From: Dolichospermum sp. LEGE 00240 | GTDB lineage: Bacteria > Cyanobacteriota > Cyanobacteriia > Cyanobacteriales > Nostocaceae | Direction: 5' to 3' | DNA length: 64,000 nucleotides | NCBI RefSeq assembly: GCF_015207875.1 | Contig: NZ_JADEVZ010000023.1 | Span: 1 to 64,000, forward strand | In this document: piece after piece, positions 9,108 through 17,868 of the stretch | Layout: every line of letters begins with the position of its first letter | Numbering within the stretch: the stretch's first letter is position 1 | Position numbers and translations under genes: made by a program | Notes under the pieces: generated by a model | The model's input: only the letters and a program-made list of their open reading frames with translations | Database searches by the model: none | What the model was told of the DNA's origin: nothing

Positions 9108-9328
9108 TTTTTCTAAAATTTTAGTTTTATGAACATGAGTGATATTCTTAGTGTTAAGGTTTTTCGATTTATATACGTGAGTCTTAAGAGGTAATTATTA
9201 GAATCTGCTATAACAAATTTATAACTAAATAAATATATCTTCAAGAAGATGTTAATAAAATATAGATGCTATAACAAAGATAGGGGAATAAAAGTTCATG
9301 TCAAATATAAATAATGTATCTTATATAG

Positions 9329-9480
9329 TATAGGACTCCTATTCGATTTTTGATAGCTTGCGTGGCGTAGCCATACAAAACTCGGTACACCTTCATATTC
9401 TGAAATCCTCTTGCCTCTTGCATGATTGCCTCTTGCCTTCCTACGCAGGAAAATTCACAGAATCAAACCGGAGTCCTATA
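9329..9480. mobile_element. MITE-like element, TATAGGACTCC family
   Basis: TATAGGACTCC (9329-9339) is the exact reverse complement of GGAGTCCTATA (9470-9480). The similarity extends inward imperfectly (ATTCGATTTTTGA versus GGTTTGATTCTGTGA). The interior has no credible gene and contains the common palindrome GCGTGGCGTAGCCAT and CTCTTGCCT repeats. A solo right end of the same family sits at 3541-3569. Confidence 0.6.
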
Positions 9481-9645
9481 TGTCTCATGCAAAAGGGATA
9501 TATTTTGAATATTCAATAAGTAAATGGAGGTTAATTTTTATAATTAATGCAGATAGGATAACCACTCTAAAAGAGTTTAATTTTAAAGAAGATGCAAGTA
9601 AGATTTTTAATAGATGAAGACATCTGAAACAATAATAAACTAACT

Positions 9646-9777
9646 CAATACTGTTCGGTTAACGAAATTTTCTACTTAAATAAACTATTGTATAAAAACA
9701 AAAAATCATTGAAGATGTTGGGTTTTCTCAACGCAACCTACATATTTTCATTTTTTAACCTTAACCGAACAGTATTG
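9646..9777. mobile_element. MITE-like element with 17-bp perfect terminal inverted repeats
   Basis: CAATACTGTTCGGTTAA (9646-9662) and TTAACCGAACAGTATTG (9761-9777) are perfect inverted repeats bounding 132 bp. No coding capacity. Together with the elements at 9329-9480 and 9814-9920 it fills the 830-bp gap between 9107 and 9941. Confidence 0.75.
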
Positions 9778-9813
9778 TAAACTAACTGAACTATAAAATT
9801 ATCCTATCAGGGT

Positions 9814-9920
9814 AAGTAGGTTGGGGTTAAAATTGTCGTTGGTGCAAGGGAACAGGAAGAGAGTTTTGGGCGATTTTACTTTTCTTCACATAACTTTAAA
9901 TTTTTCAGTTCACCTACTTA
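9814..9920 (-). mobile_element. TAAGTAGGT-family MITE, copy 1 (inverted, diverged)
   Basis: Bounded by TAAGTAGGTT and ACCTACTTA. Read on the minus strand it matches three other copies (14713-14836, 34345-34467, 47044-47159), sharing TAAAATCGCCCAAA and the AACGACAATTTT-like end. The middle is diverged. It lies directly upstream of the P-type ATPase start, and an artefactual 40-residue N-terminal extension of that gene reads through it. Confidence 0.75.
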
Positions 9921-9940
9921 AGATTTTGGAGCAAAAAATT

Positions 9941-12664
9941 ATGACGGCATCATCTACAAATCAATTAACAGAATATAAATGGCATAACTTACCTGTACAG
10001 GAAGTAAGTCAATATTTAAACAGTAATATCGAAACAGGTTTAACTACTACTGAAGTAGCAAAACGCAAAGAAAGTTTTGGAACTAATGAACTGAAAGCAA
10101 AACGCGGAAAGAGTGCTTTACTAAGGTTTTTATTGCAATTCCATCAACCGCTACTTTATATTTTATTAATTGCTGGTGCGGTTAAAGCATTTTTGGGACA
10201 ATGGGTAAATACCGGAGTAATTTGGGGTGTAACTTTAATTAATGCTATTATTGGTTTTGTGCAAGAATCAAAAGCAGAAAGTGCGATCGCTGCCTTAGCA
10301 TCTTCAGTTAAAACTAACACCACTATTATCCGTAACAGAAATAAACTCCAAGTTCCTTCTACTGAATTAATCCCCGGTGATATCGTACTATTAACATCAG
10401 GTGATAAAGTACCAGCCGATTTACGACTTGTACAAACACGGAATTTACAAATCAACGAATCAGGATTAACAGGAGAATCTGTTGCTGTAGAAAAAAATAC
10501 CCAACCAGTACAAGCAGATGCAGTTCTAGCAGAACGCACTAATATGGCTTATGCTGGCGGTTTTGTCACTTTTGGCACTGGTAAAGGTATTGTCGTTGCT
10601 ATTGGCACAGCTACAGAAACCGGGCGTATTTCTCAATTAATGGAACAGGGAAACATCCTCAAAACCCCTTTAACCCGGAAGTTTGACAAATTTAGTCGCA
10701 CCCTACTTTATATTATTTTAGGAATTGCATCTTTAACATTTGCCGTCGGCTTGGGATACGGTAACACTTGGGTAGAAATGTTTGAACCTGCGGTAGCTTT
10801 TGCTGTGAGTGCCATTCCTGAAGGATTACCTGCTGTAGTTACTGTCACCTTAGCCATTGGTGTTTCCCGCATGGCACGCCGTCACGCCATTGTACGCAAG
10901 TTACCCGCAGTGGAAACCCTGGGAGGTGCTACAGTAATTTGTTCTGATAAAACTGGGACTTTGACTGAAAACCAGATGACAGTACAAGGCATTTATGCAG
11001 GTAATCAATATTATACAGTTACGGGTACAGGCTATGCACCAAGCGGGGAAATTTTGCTAGACGAAAATCCTGTAGATATTCATGATATTCCTCCTCTAGC
11101 AGAATGTTTACAAGCTGGTTTGTTGTGCAATGATTCCCACTTAGAAGATAAAAATGGACAATGGATAGTAGTTGGTGATCCCACCGAGGGCGCATTAATA
11201 ACTGCTGCGAATAAAGTCGGGTTAACCCATAATAATTTACAAGCAACTATATCTAGGCTTGATGTCATCCCCTTTGAATCAGAGTATCAGTACATGACAA
11301 CTCTGCATGAAATTGAACAACAAGAACGAATTATTTATGTTAAGGGTTCAGTAGAGGCGATTCTCAAGCGTTGTCAACAGATGTTAAATTCCTCTGGGGA
11401 ACTTTCTCCTGTGGATGCAGAAACTGTAAATCAGCAAGTTGATACAATGGCGCATCAGGGTTTACGGGTGTTAGCTTTTGCGAAAAAACCAGTTTCTGAG
11501 AATCAAGATTCATTGGATCATCCAGATATCGAGAATGATTTGATTTTCTTAGGTTTACAGGGGATGATAGATCCACCCCGTGCTGAGGCTATCAAGGCGG
11601 TGCAAGCCTGTCAACAAGCTGGTATTCGGGTGAAAATGATTACAGGTGATCATGCTGTGACGGCGGCAGCGATCGCCTCTCGCATGGGTTTTAATCATCA
11701 TCGGCAAGTGAGGGCTTTTACAGGTGCGGAACTGGCGAAAATGGACAAACCAGAACTGGCTACAGCGATCGAAAATGGGGTAGTATTTGCCCGTGTAGCA
11801 CCAGAACAGAAATTGCGAATTGTGGAAGCACTGCAATCTAAAGGTGAAATAGTCGCCATGACGGGGGATGGTGTCAATGATGCACCAGCGTTAAGAAAGG
11901 CGGATATTGGTATTGCAATGGGTGGGGCGGGTACGGAAGTAGCCAAGGAAGCCGCTGATATGATTTTGACAGACGATAACTTTGCCTCTATAGAAGCTGC
12001 GGTTGAGGAAGGAAGAACAGTTTACAGTAATTTGTTGAAAGCGATCGCCTTTATTCTCCCTGTGAATGGAGGTGAATCTATGACGATTTTAATTAGCGTT
12101 TTGTTAGCCAGAGATTTACCAATTCTCTCTTTACAAGTGCTGTGGTTAAATATGGTGAATTCCATTGCTATGACAGTTCCTTTGGCTTTTGAACCCAAGT
12201 CTGATCAAGTAATGCAACAACCCCCACGTAACCCCAATGAAAAATTACTTTGTCCTAATTTAGTTAAACGTATTGTCCTCATTTCTATCTTTAACTGGAT
12301 TTTAATTTTTGGCGTATTTGAATGGATAAAACAAACAACTGGAGATGTTGCTGTTGCCAGGACAATGGCGATTCAAGCCTTAGTAGTAGGCAGAATTTTT
12401 TACCTGTTAAGTATTACCCAATTAGGTATTGCTATTGTTGATAAAATTCGCGGAATTAATCGAGAAATTGGCGATCAAAAGGCAATATATGTGGGAATTG
12501 CCAGCACTATTATTTTGCAGATAATTTTTAGCCAATGGGGTTTGATGAATAAATTATTTTATACAGCCCCATTGGCATGGAATCAATGGTTAATTTGTCT
12601 GGTTGTTGGCTTGCCGATGATTTTAGTAGCAATCTTTGCCAATCGCTTAGATTCTCAGTTTTAA
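9941..12664 (+). CDS. P2-type cation-transporting ATPase
   Basis: A 907-residue membrane pump. Visible in order: the cation-ATPase N-terminal domain (residues 10-80), GLTGES of the actuator near 175, the M4 motif AIPEGLPAVVT near 290, the phosphorylated Asp in SDKTGTLTENQM near 335, the KGSVEAIL nucleotide-site motif near 470, and the hinge TGDGVNDAPALRKADIG near 645. Six membrane helices lie in the C-terminal part. M6 reads WLNMVNSIAMTVPLAFEP; the Asp that binds Ca2+ in SERCA/PacL pumps is not there, so the ion is uncertain (Ca2+, Na+ or K+). ATG 9941 is preceded by GGAG; the upstream extension is element-derived. Confidence 0.9.
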   Translation: MTASSTNQLTEYKWHNLPVQEVSQYLNSNIETGLTTTEVAKRKESFGTNELKAKRGKSALLRFLLQFHQPLLYILLIAGAVKAFLGQWVNTGVIWGVTLINAIIGFVQESKAESAIAALASSVKTNTTIIRNRNKLQVPSTELIPGDIVLLTSGDKVPADLRLVQTRNLQINESGLTGESVAVEKNTQPVQADAVLAERTNMAYAGGFVTFGTGKGIVVAIGTATETGRISQLMEQGNILKTPLTRKFDKFSRTLLYIILGIASLTFAVGLGYGNTWVEMFEPAVAFAVSAIPEGLPAVVTVTLAIGVSRMARRHAIVRKLPAVETLGGATVICSDKTGTLTENQMTVQGIYAGNQYYTVTGTGYAPSGEILLDENPVDIHDIPPLAECLQAGLLCNDSHLEDKNGQWIVVGDPTEGALITAANKVGLTHNNLQATISRLDVIPFESEYQYMTTLHEIEQQERIIYVKGSVEAILKRCQQMLNSSGELSPVDAETVNQQVDTMAHQGLRVLAFAKKPVSENQDSLDHPDIENDLIFLGLQGMIDPPRAEAIKAVQACQQAGIRVKMITGDHAVTAAAIASRMGFNHHRQVRAFTGAELAKMDKPELATAIENGVVFARVAPEQKLRIVEALQSKGEIVAMTGDGVNDAPALRKADIGIAMGGAGTEVAKEAADMILTDDNFASIEAAVEEGRTVYSNLLKAIAFILPVNGGESMTILISVLLARDLPILSLQVLWLNMVNSIAMTVPLAFEPKSDQVMQQPPRNPNEKLLCPNLVKRIVLISIFNWILIFGVFEWIKQTTGDVAVARTMAIQALVVGRIFYLLSITQLGIAIVDKIRGINREIGDQKAIYVGIASTIILQIIFSQWGLMNKLFYTAPLAWNQWLICLVVGLPMILVAIFANRLDSQF

Positions 12665-12755
12665 GCCAATACAGTTTAGTTATGGCTAATGTCTCTTTAG
12701 TGTAATACCAATTTTATCTAGCAATCCTATTTGATTTATGAACATTGCAAGAGTC

Positions 12756-12788
12756 AGATCCCGGACTTCTCTAAGAAGTCGGGGATCT
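12756..12788. terminator. Repeated hairpin, AGATCCCCGACTTCT family, copy 2
   Basis: AGATCCCGGACTTCT pairs with AGAAGTCGGGGATCT around a CTA loop, with one mismatch relative to copies 1 and 3. It sits just before the end of the convergent gene at 12791 and 92 bp after the ATPase stop, so it could terminate either transcript. Confidence 0.6.
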
Positions 12789-12790
12789 GA

Positions 12791-13693
12791 TCAGCTTAAA
12801 CTAATTACCCAATCACGTAAATGTGAATTTACTTGTTCAGGAATTTCGTCATGGGGACAATGACCGGCTGTGAGAAAATATTCGGTTAGTTGGGGATAAT
12901 ATTCATGGAATTTTTGGGAACGTTCTCTCGCTTTTATCCAAGGATCTGCTTCTCCCCATAATAACAATAAAGGACAAGTTAATTGTTTGAGTAAGATGTC
13001 AACTTTGGCTCCTTGAGGACTGCTAAAAACAGAAATGAATACATCTAAAGCCCCTGGATCATAAGCAGGACGTTGAATTTCTGCTACTAATTGATCTGTG
13101 ATTGCACTTTTATCCAGATAAACTTTTTCTAATGTGCGGCGAATTACCCACTTCTGGCGGGTATATTGAAATAATAAAGACTGCGCTAAACGTTGTTTAA
13201 AAGCCCATTTAATAGGTTTACCCAAAAGTTTTTGCAGAGGATTTATAGAAGGTTGAATTTGATTTTCTGGTTGGGAAAATGGCCCAGCACTATTAAGTAA
13301 TACTACACCTGCTGCACTATCAGGACGTTGGGAAGCAACGCATAAACAAGCGTAACCACCTAAAGAATTACCTGCTAAAATGGTCTTTTGACCGATAATT
13401 TCACTAATAAAATCATGGAGTTGGTCGCGCCACAAGTCACCGCTATACTGTAAATTAGGTTTTGCGGAACGCCCAAATCCTAACAGGTCAATGGCAAATA
13501 CTTGGAAATCTGCACTCAATTCTGTGATATTCTTGCGCCAATGGTCTGTGGAAGCACCAAAACCATGTACCAATAGCAAGGGTGGACGTTGGGCTTGTGC
13601 TGCTCCTGCTTGAACATAGTATACATTGTGTCCGCGCCATTGCCAATATTGACCAGGAATCGGATTTGTGGAGGAAGCGATACTTGTTTGCAT
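12791..13693 (-). CDS. Alpha/beta-fold hydrolase
   Basis: A 300-residue single-domain hydrolase of unknown substrate. LLVHGFGAST near residue 40 provides the oxyanion hole. GNSLGGYA near 107 is the nucleophile elbow with the catalytic Ser. The acid is probably the Asp in WGEADPW near 245, and the His is in AGHCPHDEIPEQV near 280. No signal peptide. It resembles the chloroplast/cyanobacterial hydrolase group that is often annotated only generically. It is divergent from aroE, with about 100 bp between the starts that includes a GACAACTGACCACTGAC-type repeat. Confidence 0.85.
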   Translation of the reverse strand: MQTSIASSTNPIPGQYWQWRGHNVYYVQAGAAQAQRPPLLLVHGFGASTDHWRKNITELSADFQVFAIDLLGFGRSAKPNLQYSGDLWRDQLHDFISEIIGQKTILAGNSLGGYACLCVASQRPDSAAGVVLLNSAGPFSQPENQIQPSINPLQKLLGKPIKWAFKQRLAQSLLFQYTRQKWVIRRTLEKVYLDKSAITDQLVAEIQRPAYDPGALDVFISVFSSPQGAKVDILLKQLTCPLLLLWGEADPWIKARERSQKFHEYYPQLTEYFLTAGHCPHDEIPEQVNSHLRDWVISLS

Positions 13694-13791
13694 ATTGCCA
13701 AGAAATATTAAGTTACTGTGAATAATTGTAAATTAAATTATTTAACAACGGACAACTGACCACTAACAACTGACAACTAATAAAAATAAAA

Positions 13792-14658
13792 ATGATTACT
13801 GGAAAAACACAACTTTTGGGAGTCATTGGACATCCTGTGTCACATTCCCTTTCTCCATTGATGCACAATGCGGCTTTAACTAAACTGGGATTAGATTATG
13901 TGTATTTGCCTTTTCCCATTGCACCGGAGAATTTGGAGAGAGCGATCGCCGGGTTTGCTAGTATTGGTATGGTAGGGTTTAGCATTACAATTCCCCATAA
14001 ACAAGCAATATTACCCTTATTATCCGAAATTTCTCCTGTCGCCCAAGCTATCGGTGCAGTGAACACTGTCACTCGTCAAGGTGATAAATGGGTGGGGACA
14101 AATACAGACGTGGAAGGATTTATTGCCCCATTACAAACAACATATCATCAAGATTGGAGTCAGAAAAAGGCGGTAATTTTAGGGAATGGTGGGGCTGCGA
14201 GGGCTGTGGTTGCTGGTTGTATTCAACTCGGTTTGGTAGAAATTCATGTTGTCGGGCGGAATTTACAGAAATTACAAGCATTTCATCAAAGTTGGCAAAA
14301 TTCACCCTTTGCAGATAAATTTCAGGTGCATGAATGGCAAGAATTACCGAACCTACTCCACCAAGCTAACTTATTAGTAAATACAACCCCCATTGGGATG
14401 TATCCTTATATGGAAGAATCGCCATTAACTAGCCAAGAAATTGGTTATTTGCCTGGTGATGCCATTGTCTATGATTTAATTTATATTCCTAAACCCACCA
14501 AATTTTTGCATCTAGCCGAAAAACAAGGAGCAATTATTATTGATGGTTTAGAAATGCTTGTCCAACAAGGTGCAGCAGCCTTAAAAATCTGGTTACAACA
14601 AGAAACAGTCCCCGTCAGCGAAATGCGTCAAGCATTGCAAAATCACCTGGGGATATGA
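13792..14658 (+). CDS. aroE: Shikimate dehydrogenase
   Basis: NADPH-dependent reduction of 3-dehydroshikimate to shikimate in aromatic amino-acid synthesis. The 288-residue protein has the substrate site GHPVSHSLSPLMHNAA at residues 13-28, the catalytic Lys in FSITIPHKQAIL near 64, NTDVEGF near 103, and a NADP-binding GNGGAARAVV near 127. The late LVNTTPIGM near 195 and DGLEMLVQQGAAAL near 252 are also standard. Another shikimate-pathway gene, aroB, is at 62585-63670. The gene stands alone. Length is normal. Confidence 0.96.
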   Translation: MITGKTQLLGVIGHPVSHSLSPLMHNAALTKLGLDYVYLPFPIAPENLERAIAGFASIGMVGFSITIPHKQAILPLLSEISPVAQAIGAVNTVTRQGDKWVGTNTDVEGFIAPLQTTYHQDWSQKKAVILGNGGAARAVVAGCIQLGLVEIHVVGRNLQKLQAFHQSWQNSPFADKFQVHEWQELPNLLHQANLLVNTTPIGMYPYMEESPLTSQEIGYLPGDAIVYDLIYIPKPTKFLHLAEKQGAIIIDGLEMLVQQGAAALKIWLQQETVPVSEMRQALQNHLGI

Positions 14659-14712
14659 CAGGGCGGGGGGAAAAGGAATTTGGTAAAAGGTAAAGAATTA
14701 CCAATTACCAAT

Positions 14713-14836
14713 TAAGTAGGTGAACACAATAAAACCAATCTGTGTAAAGAAAAGTAAAATCGCCCAAACCCTCTTCACTCTTGCATGATTGCCTCTTGCC
14801 TTGCCATAACGACGATTTTCAATGGTAACCTACTTA
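14713..14836 (+). mobile_element. TAAGTAGGT-family MITE, copy 2
   Basis: 124 bp beginning TAAGTAGGTGAACACAATAA and ending GTAACCTACTTA. The interior TAAAATCGCCCAAACCCTC is shared with copies at 34345 and 47044. It lies between the aroE stop and the ilvC stop, only 7 bp from the latter. Confidence 0.85.
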
Positions 14837-14843
14837 CCCAAAA

Positions 14844-15854
<1,011 letters not shown>

Positions 15855-15902
15855 TTATAAAGGCTGTCATGAAATTGGCAGACTTATGATTGTATCGCAA
15901 AT

Positions 15903-15968
15903 TGGGGAATAGGGAATAGGGAATAGGGAACAGGGAATAGGGAATAGGGAATAGGGAATAGGGAACAG
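15903..15968. repeat. STRR, GGGAATA/GGGAACA units
   Basis: About nine tandem heptamers (GGGAATA with some GGGAACA) between ilvC and the NADH dehydrogenase gene. It is followed by the common filler phrases ACTTCTGACTCCTGAC. No gene is supported here. Confidence 0.9.
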
Positions 15969-16161
15969 GAAATAAAAATTACAATTACCCAACTTCCTCT
16001 TTTTCTTCCTTCTGACTCCTGACTTCTGACTCCCGACTCCTTTCAATCCGCTACTTTTATTTTTTTTTAAGAAGTTCAAAATAAACAGAAATAATTGTGA
16101 CAATTTTGATACAAATTTGTTAAGAATAGTTACAGCCCTGTAATGGAAGGAAATATTTTTT

Positions 16162-17520
16162 ATGGTTGATCTAGCTGACAAAAAACCGGTTCATCAAGTC
16201 GTGATTATTGGTGGTGGTTTCGGTGGATTGTACGCCGCTAAGTCTATGGCTAAGGCCAATGTGCAAATCACCCTGATTGATAAACGCAATTTTCATCTCT
16301 TTCAACCGCTGTTGTACCAGGTCGCTACAGGTGCTTTATCCCCGGCGGATATTTCTTCTCCCTTGCGGGCTGTCCTCAGCAAAAGCAAGAATACAAAGGT
16401 GCTGTTGGGTGAGGTGAATGATATTGACACTACCACCCAAAAGGTGATGGTAGGCGAGGAATCTGTCCCCTACGATACCTTAATTGTGGCTACAGGGGCA
16501 AAACATTCCTATTTTGGTAAGGATAACTGGGAAGAATTTGCACCGGGTTTAAAGACTGTAGAAGATGCCATTGAGATGCGTCGGCGGATATTTTTTGCAT
16601 TTGAAGCCGCTGAAAAGGAAAGTGATCCGGTAAAACGCCAAGCTTTGTTAACTTTTGTAATTGTTGGTGGTGGTCCAACTGGGGTAGAATTGGCGGGAGC
16701 GATCGCTGAATTAGCAACTAAAACCCTGACAGAAGATTTCCGCAACATTGACACCTCAGAAACCAGAGTTTTATTGTTAGAAGGTTTAGATCGGATTCTT
16801 CCCCCTTTTGCCCCGGAATTATCCCAGACAGCGGAAGCATCATTAAAGGCTTTGGGCGTAGATGTGCAAACCAAAACTTTGGTAACACATATTGAAAATG
16901 ATATTGTGACGATTAAGCAAGGTGATGAAGTTAAAGAAATTGCGGCAAAAACCGTGTTGTGGGCTGCGGGTGTAAAAGCCTCACCTATGGGGAAAGTTTT
17001 GACAGAGAAGACGGGAGTTGAGAGCGATCGCGCTGGTCGTGTTATGGTTGAACCAGACCTAAGTATTAAAGGATTTCCCAACATTTTCGTAGTTGGTGAC
17101 TTAGCAAATTTTGCCCATCAAAATGATAAACCTTTACCGGGAGTTGCACCAGTCGCCATGCAAGAAGGCGAATATGTGGCTAAACTCATTCAAAAACGGT
17201 TGAAAGGTGAAACATTACCCCAATTCAAATATGTGGATAGAGGTAGTTTAGCAATGATTGGGCAACACGCCGCAGTTGTTGATTTAGGATTTATCAAACT
17301 CAGAGGTTTCTTGGCGTGGTTTGTCTGGTTATTTATTCATATCTACTTCTTGATTGAATTTGATAATAAGTTAGTTGTGATGATTCAATGGTTGTGGAGT
17401 TATTTTACCCGCAATCGTGGCGCAAGATTAATTACAGGTAAGGAAACCATTGCCCCTGTACCAATTGCAAATAGTGATAGTCACACGCCAGTTATCACAA
17501 AAAAGCCGTTGAATGTGTAG
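16162..17520 (+). CDS. Type II NADH dehydrogenase (NDH-2)
   Basis: Single-subunit, non-proton-pumping flavoenzyme that passes electrons from NAD(P)H to quinone at the thylakoid or plasma membrane. The 452-residue protein has an FAD-binding VVIIGGGFGGLYAAKSMA at 13-30 and an NAD-binding VIVGGGPTGVELAGAIAEL near 170. The second flavin motif is FVVGDLANFAH near 310, and APVAMQEGEYVAKLI near 330 is near the quinone site. The C-terminal WFVWLFIHIYFLIEF region (about 385-415) is an amphipathic or membrane helix. Cyanobacteria usually carry several ndb paralogues; I cannot tell which this is. ATG 16162 follows GGAAGGAAA. Confidence 0.92.
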   Translation: MVDLADKKPVHQVVIIGGGFGGLYAAKSMAKANVQITLIDKRNFHLFQPLLYQVATGALSPADISSPLRAVLSKSKNTKVLLGEVNDIDTTTQKVMVGEESVPYDTLIVATGAKHSYFGKDNWEEFAPGLKTVEDAIEMRRRIFFAFEAAEKESDPVKRQALLTFVIVGGGPTGVELAGAIAELATKTLTEDFRNIDTSETRVLLLEGLDRILPPFAPELSQTAEASLKALGVDVQTKTLVTHIENDIVTIKQGDEVKEIAAKTVLWAAGVKASPMGKVLTEKTGVESDRAGRVMVEPDLSIKGFPNIFVVGDLANFAHQNDKPLPGVAPVAMQEGEYVAKLIQKRLKGETLPQFKYVDRGSLAMIGQHAAVVDLGFIKLRGFLAWFVWLFIHIYFLIEFDNKLVVMIQWLWSYFTRNRGARLITGKETIAPVPIANSDSHTPVITKKPLNV

Positions 17521-17632
17521 TTTTGTCGAGTGGGTTATTAACCCACCATTTTGATTGATAATAGATACAAACTCCCATTGGTTGGAAAGGAATGCGGGCT
17601 TATTGTAATACGCCCGTAAATTTTGCTAATAA

Positions 17633-17770
17633 TTAGACTGTAGTATCTAAATTCTGATATAGATAATCTACCCCACTACGCTCGGATATTTTAATAAAAT
17701 CCCGTTTCAAGTGCGCCCAACATAGTTGTCTTCGCTCTAAATCTACCCAGTTGTATGAAGCATAACGGTA
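17633..17770 (-). pseudogene. IS66-family transposase remnant
   Basis: A 46-codon open stretch without start codon contains RRQLCWAHLKRDFIKISER. This is the conserved RQLCWAHLKRDF block of IS66 transposases (TnpC) between catalytic acidic residues. It is cut on its 5' side at 17770 by a directly repeated sequence and ends at a TAA on the other. The rest of the transposase is absent, so the element is dead. It lies in the 348-bp gap between the NADH dehydrogenase and GT39 genes. Confidence 0.8.
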
Positions 17771-17865
17771 ATCACATCAATTAAAAAAATCATTTATTTG
17801 ATTTATTTGATTGTGACGATAACAATAATCAATCATCACAGAAATCACATCAATTAAAAAATCAT
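17770..17865. repeat. Direct repeats bounding a short AT-rich insert
   Basis: AATCACATCAATTAAAAAAA-type sequence at 17770-17793 recurs at 17843-17865 with one base length difference. It encloses about 50 bp containing GATTTATTTGATTGTGACGA. The left copy abuts the IS66 remnant and the right copy ends 3 bp before the stop of the next gene. It may be a target duplication left by an excised element. Confidence 0.45.
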
Positions 17866-17868
17866 AGT

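Noticed and set aside
9426-9617. 63-codon plus-strand frame between elements
   Set aside because: It crosses the right end of the 9329-9480 element and has no recognisable motif or ribosome-binding site.
9821-9940. N-terminal extension of the P-type ATPase (MGLKLSLVQGNR...)
   Set aside because: The DNA is a TAAGTAGGT-family MITE; ATG 9941 has a GGAG and fits the family start.
15867-16181. 104-codon minus-strand frame ending in PYSLFPIPCSLF
   Set aside because: It reads through the GGGAATA repeat and filler phrases and overlaps the promoter of the NADH dehydrogenase gene.
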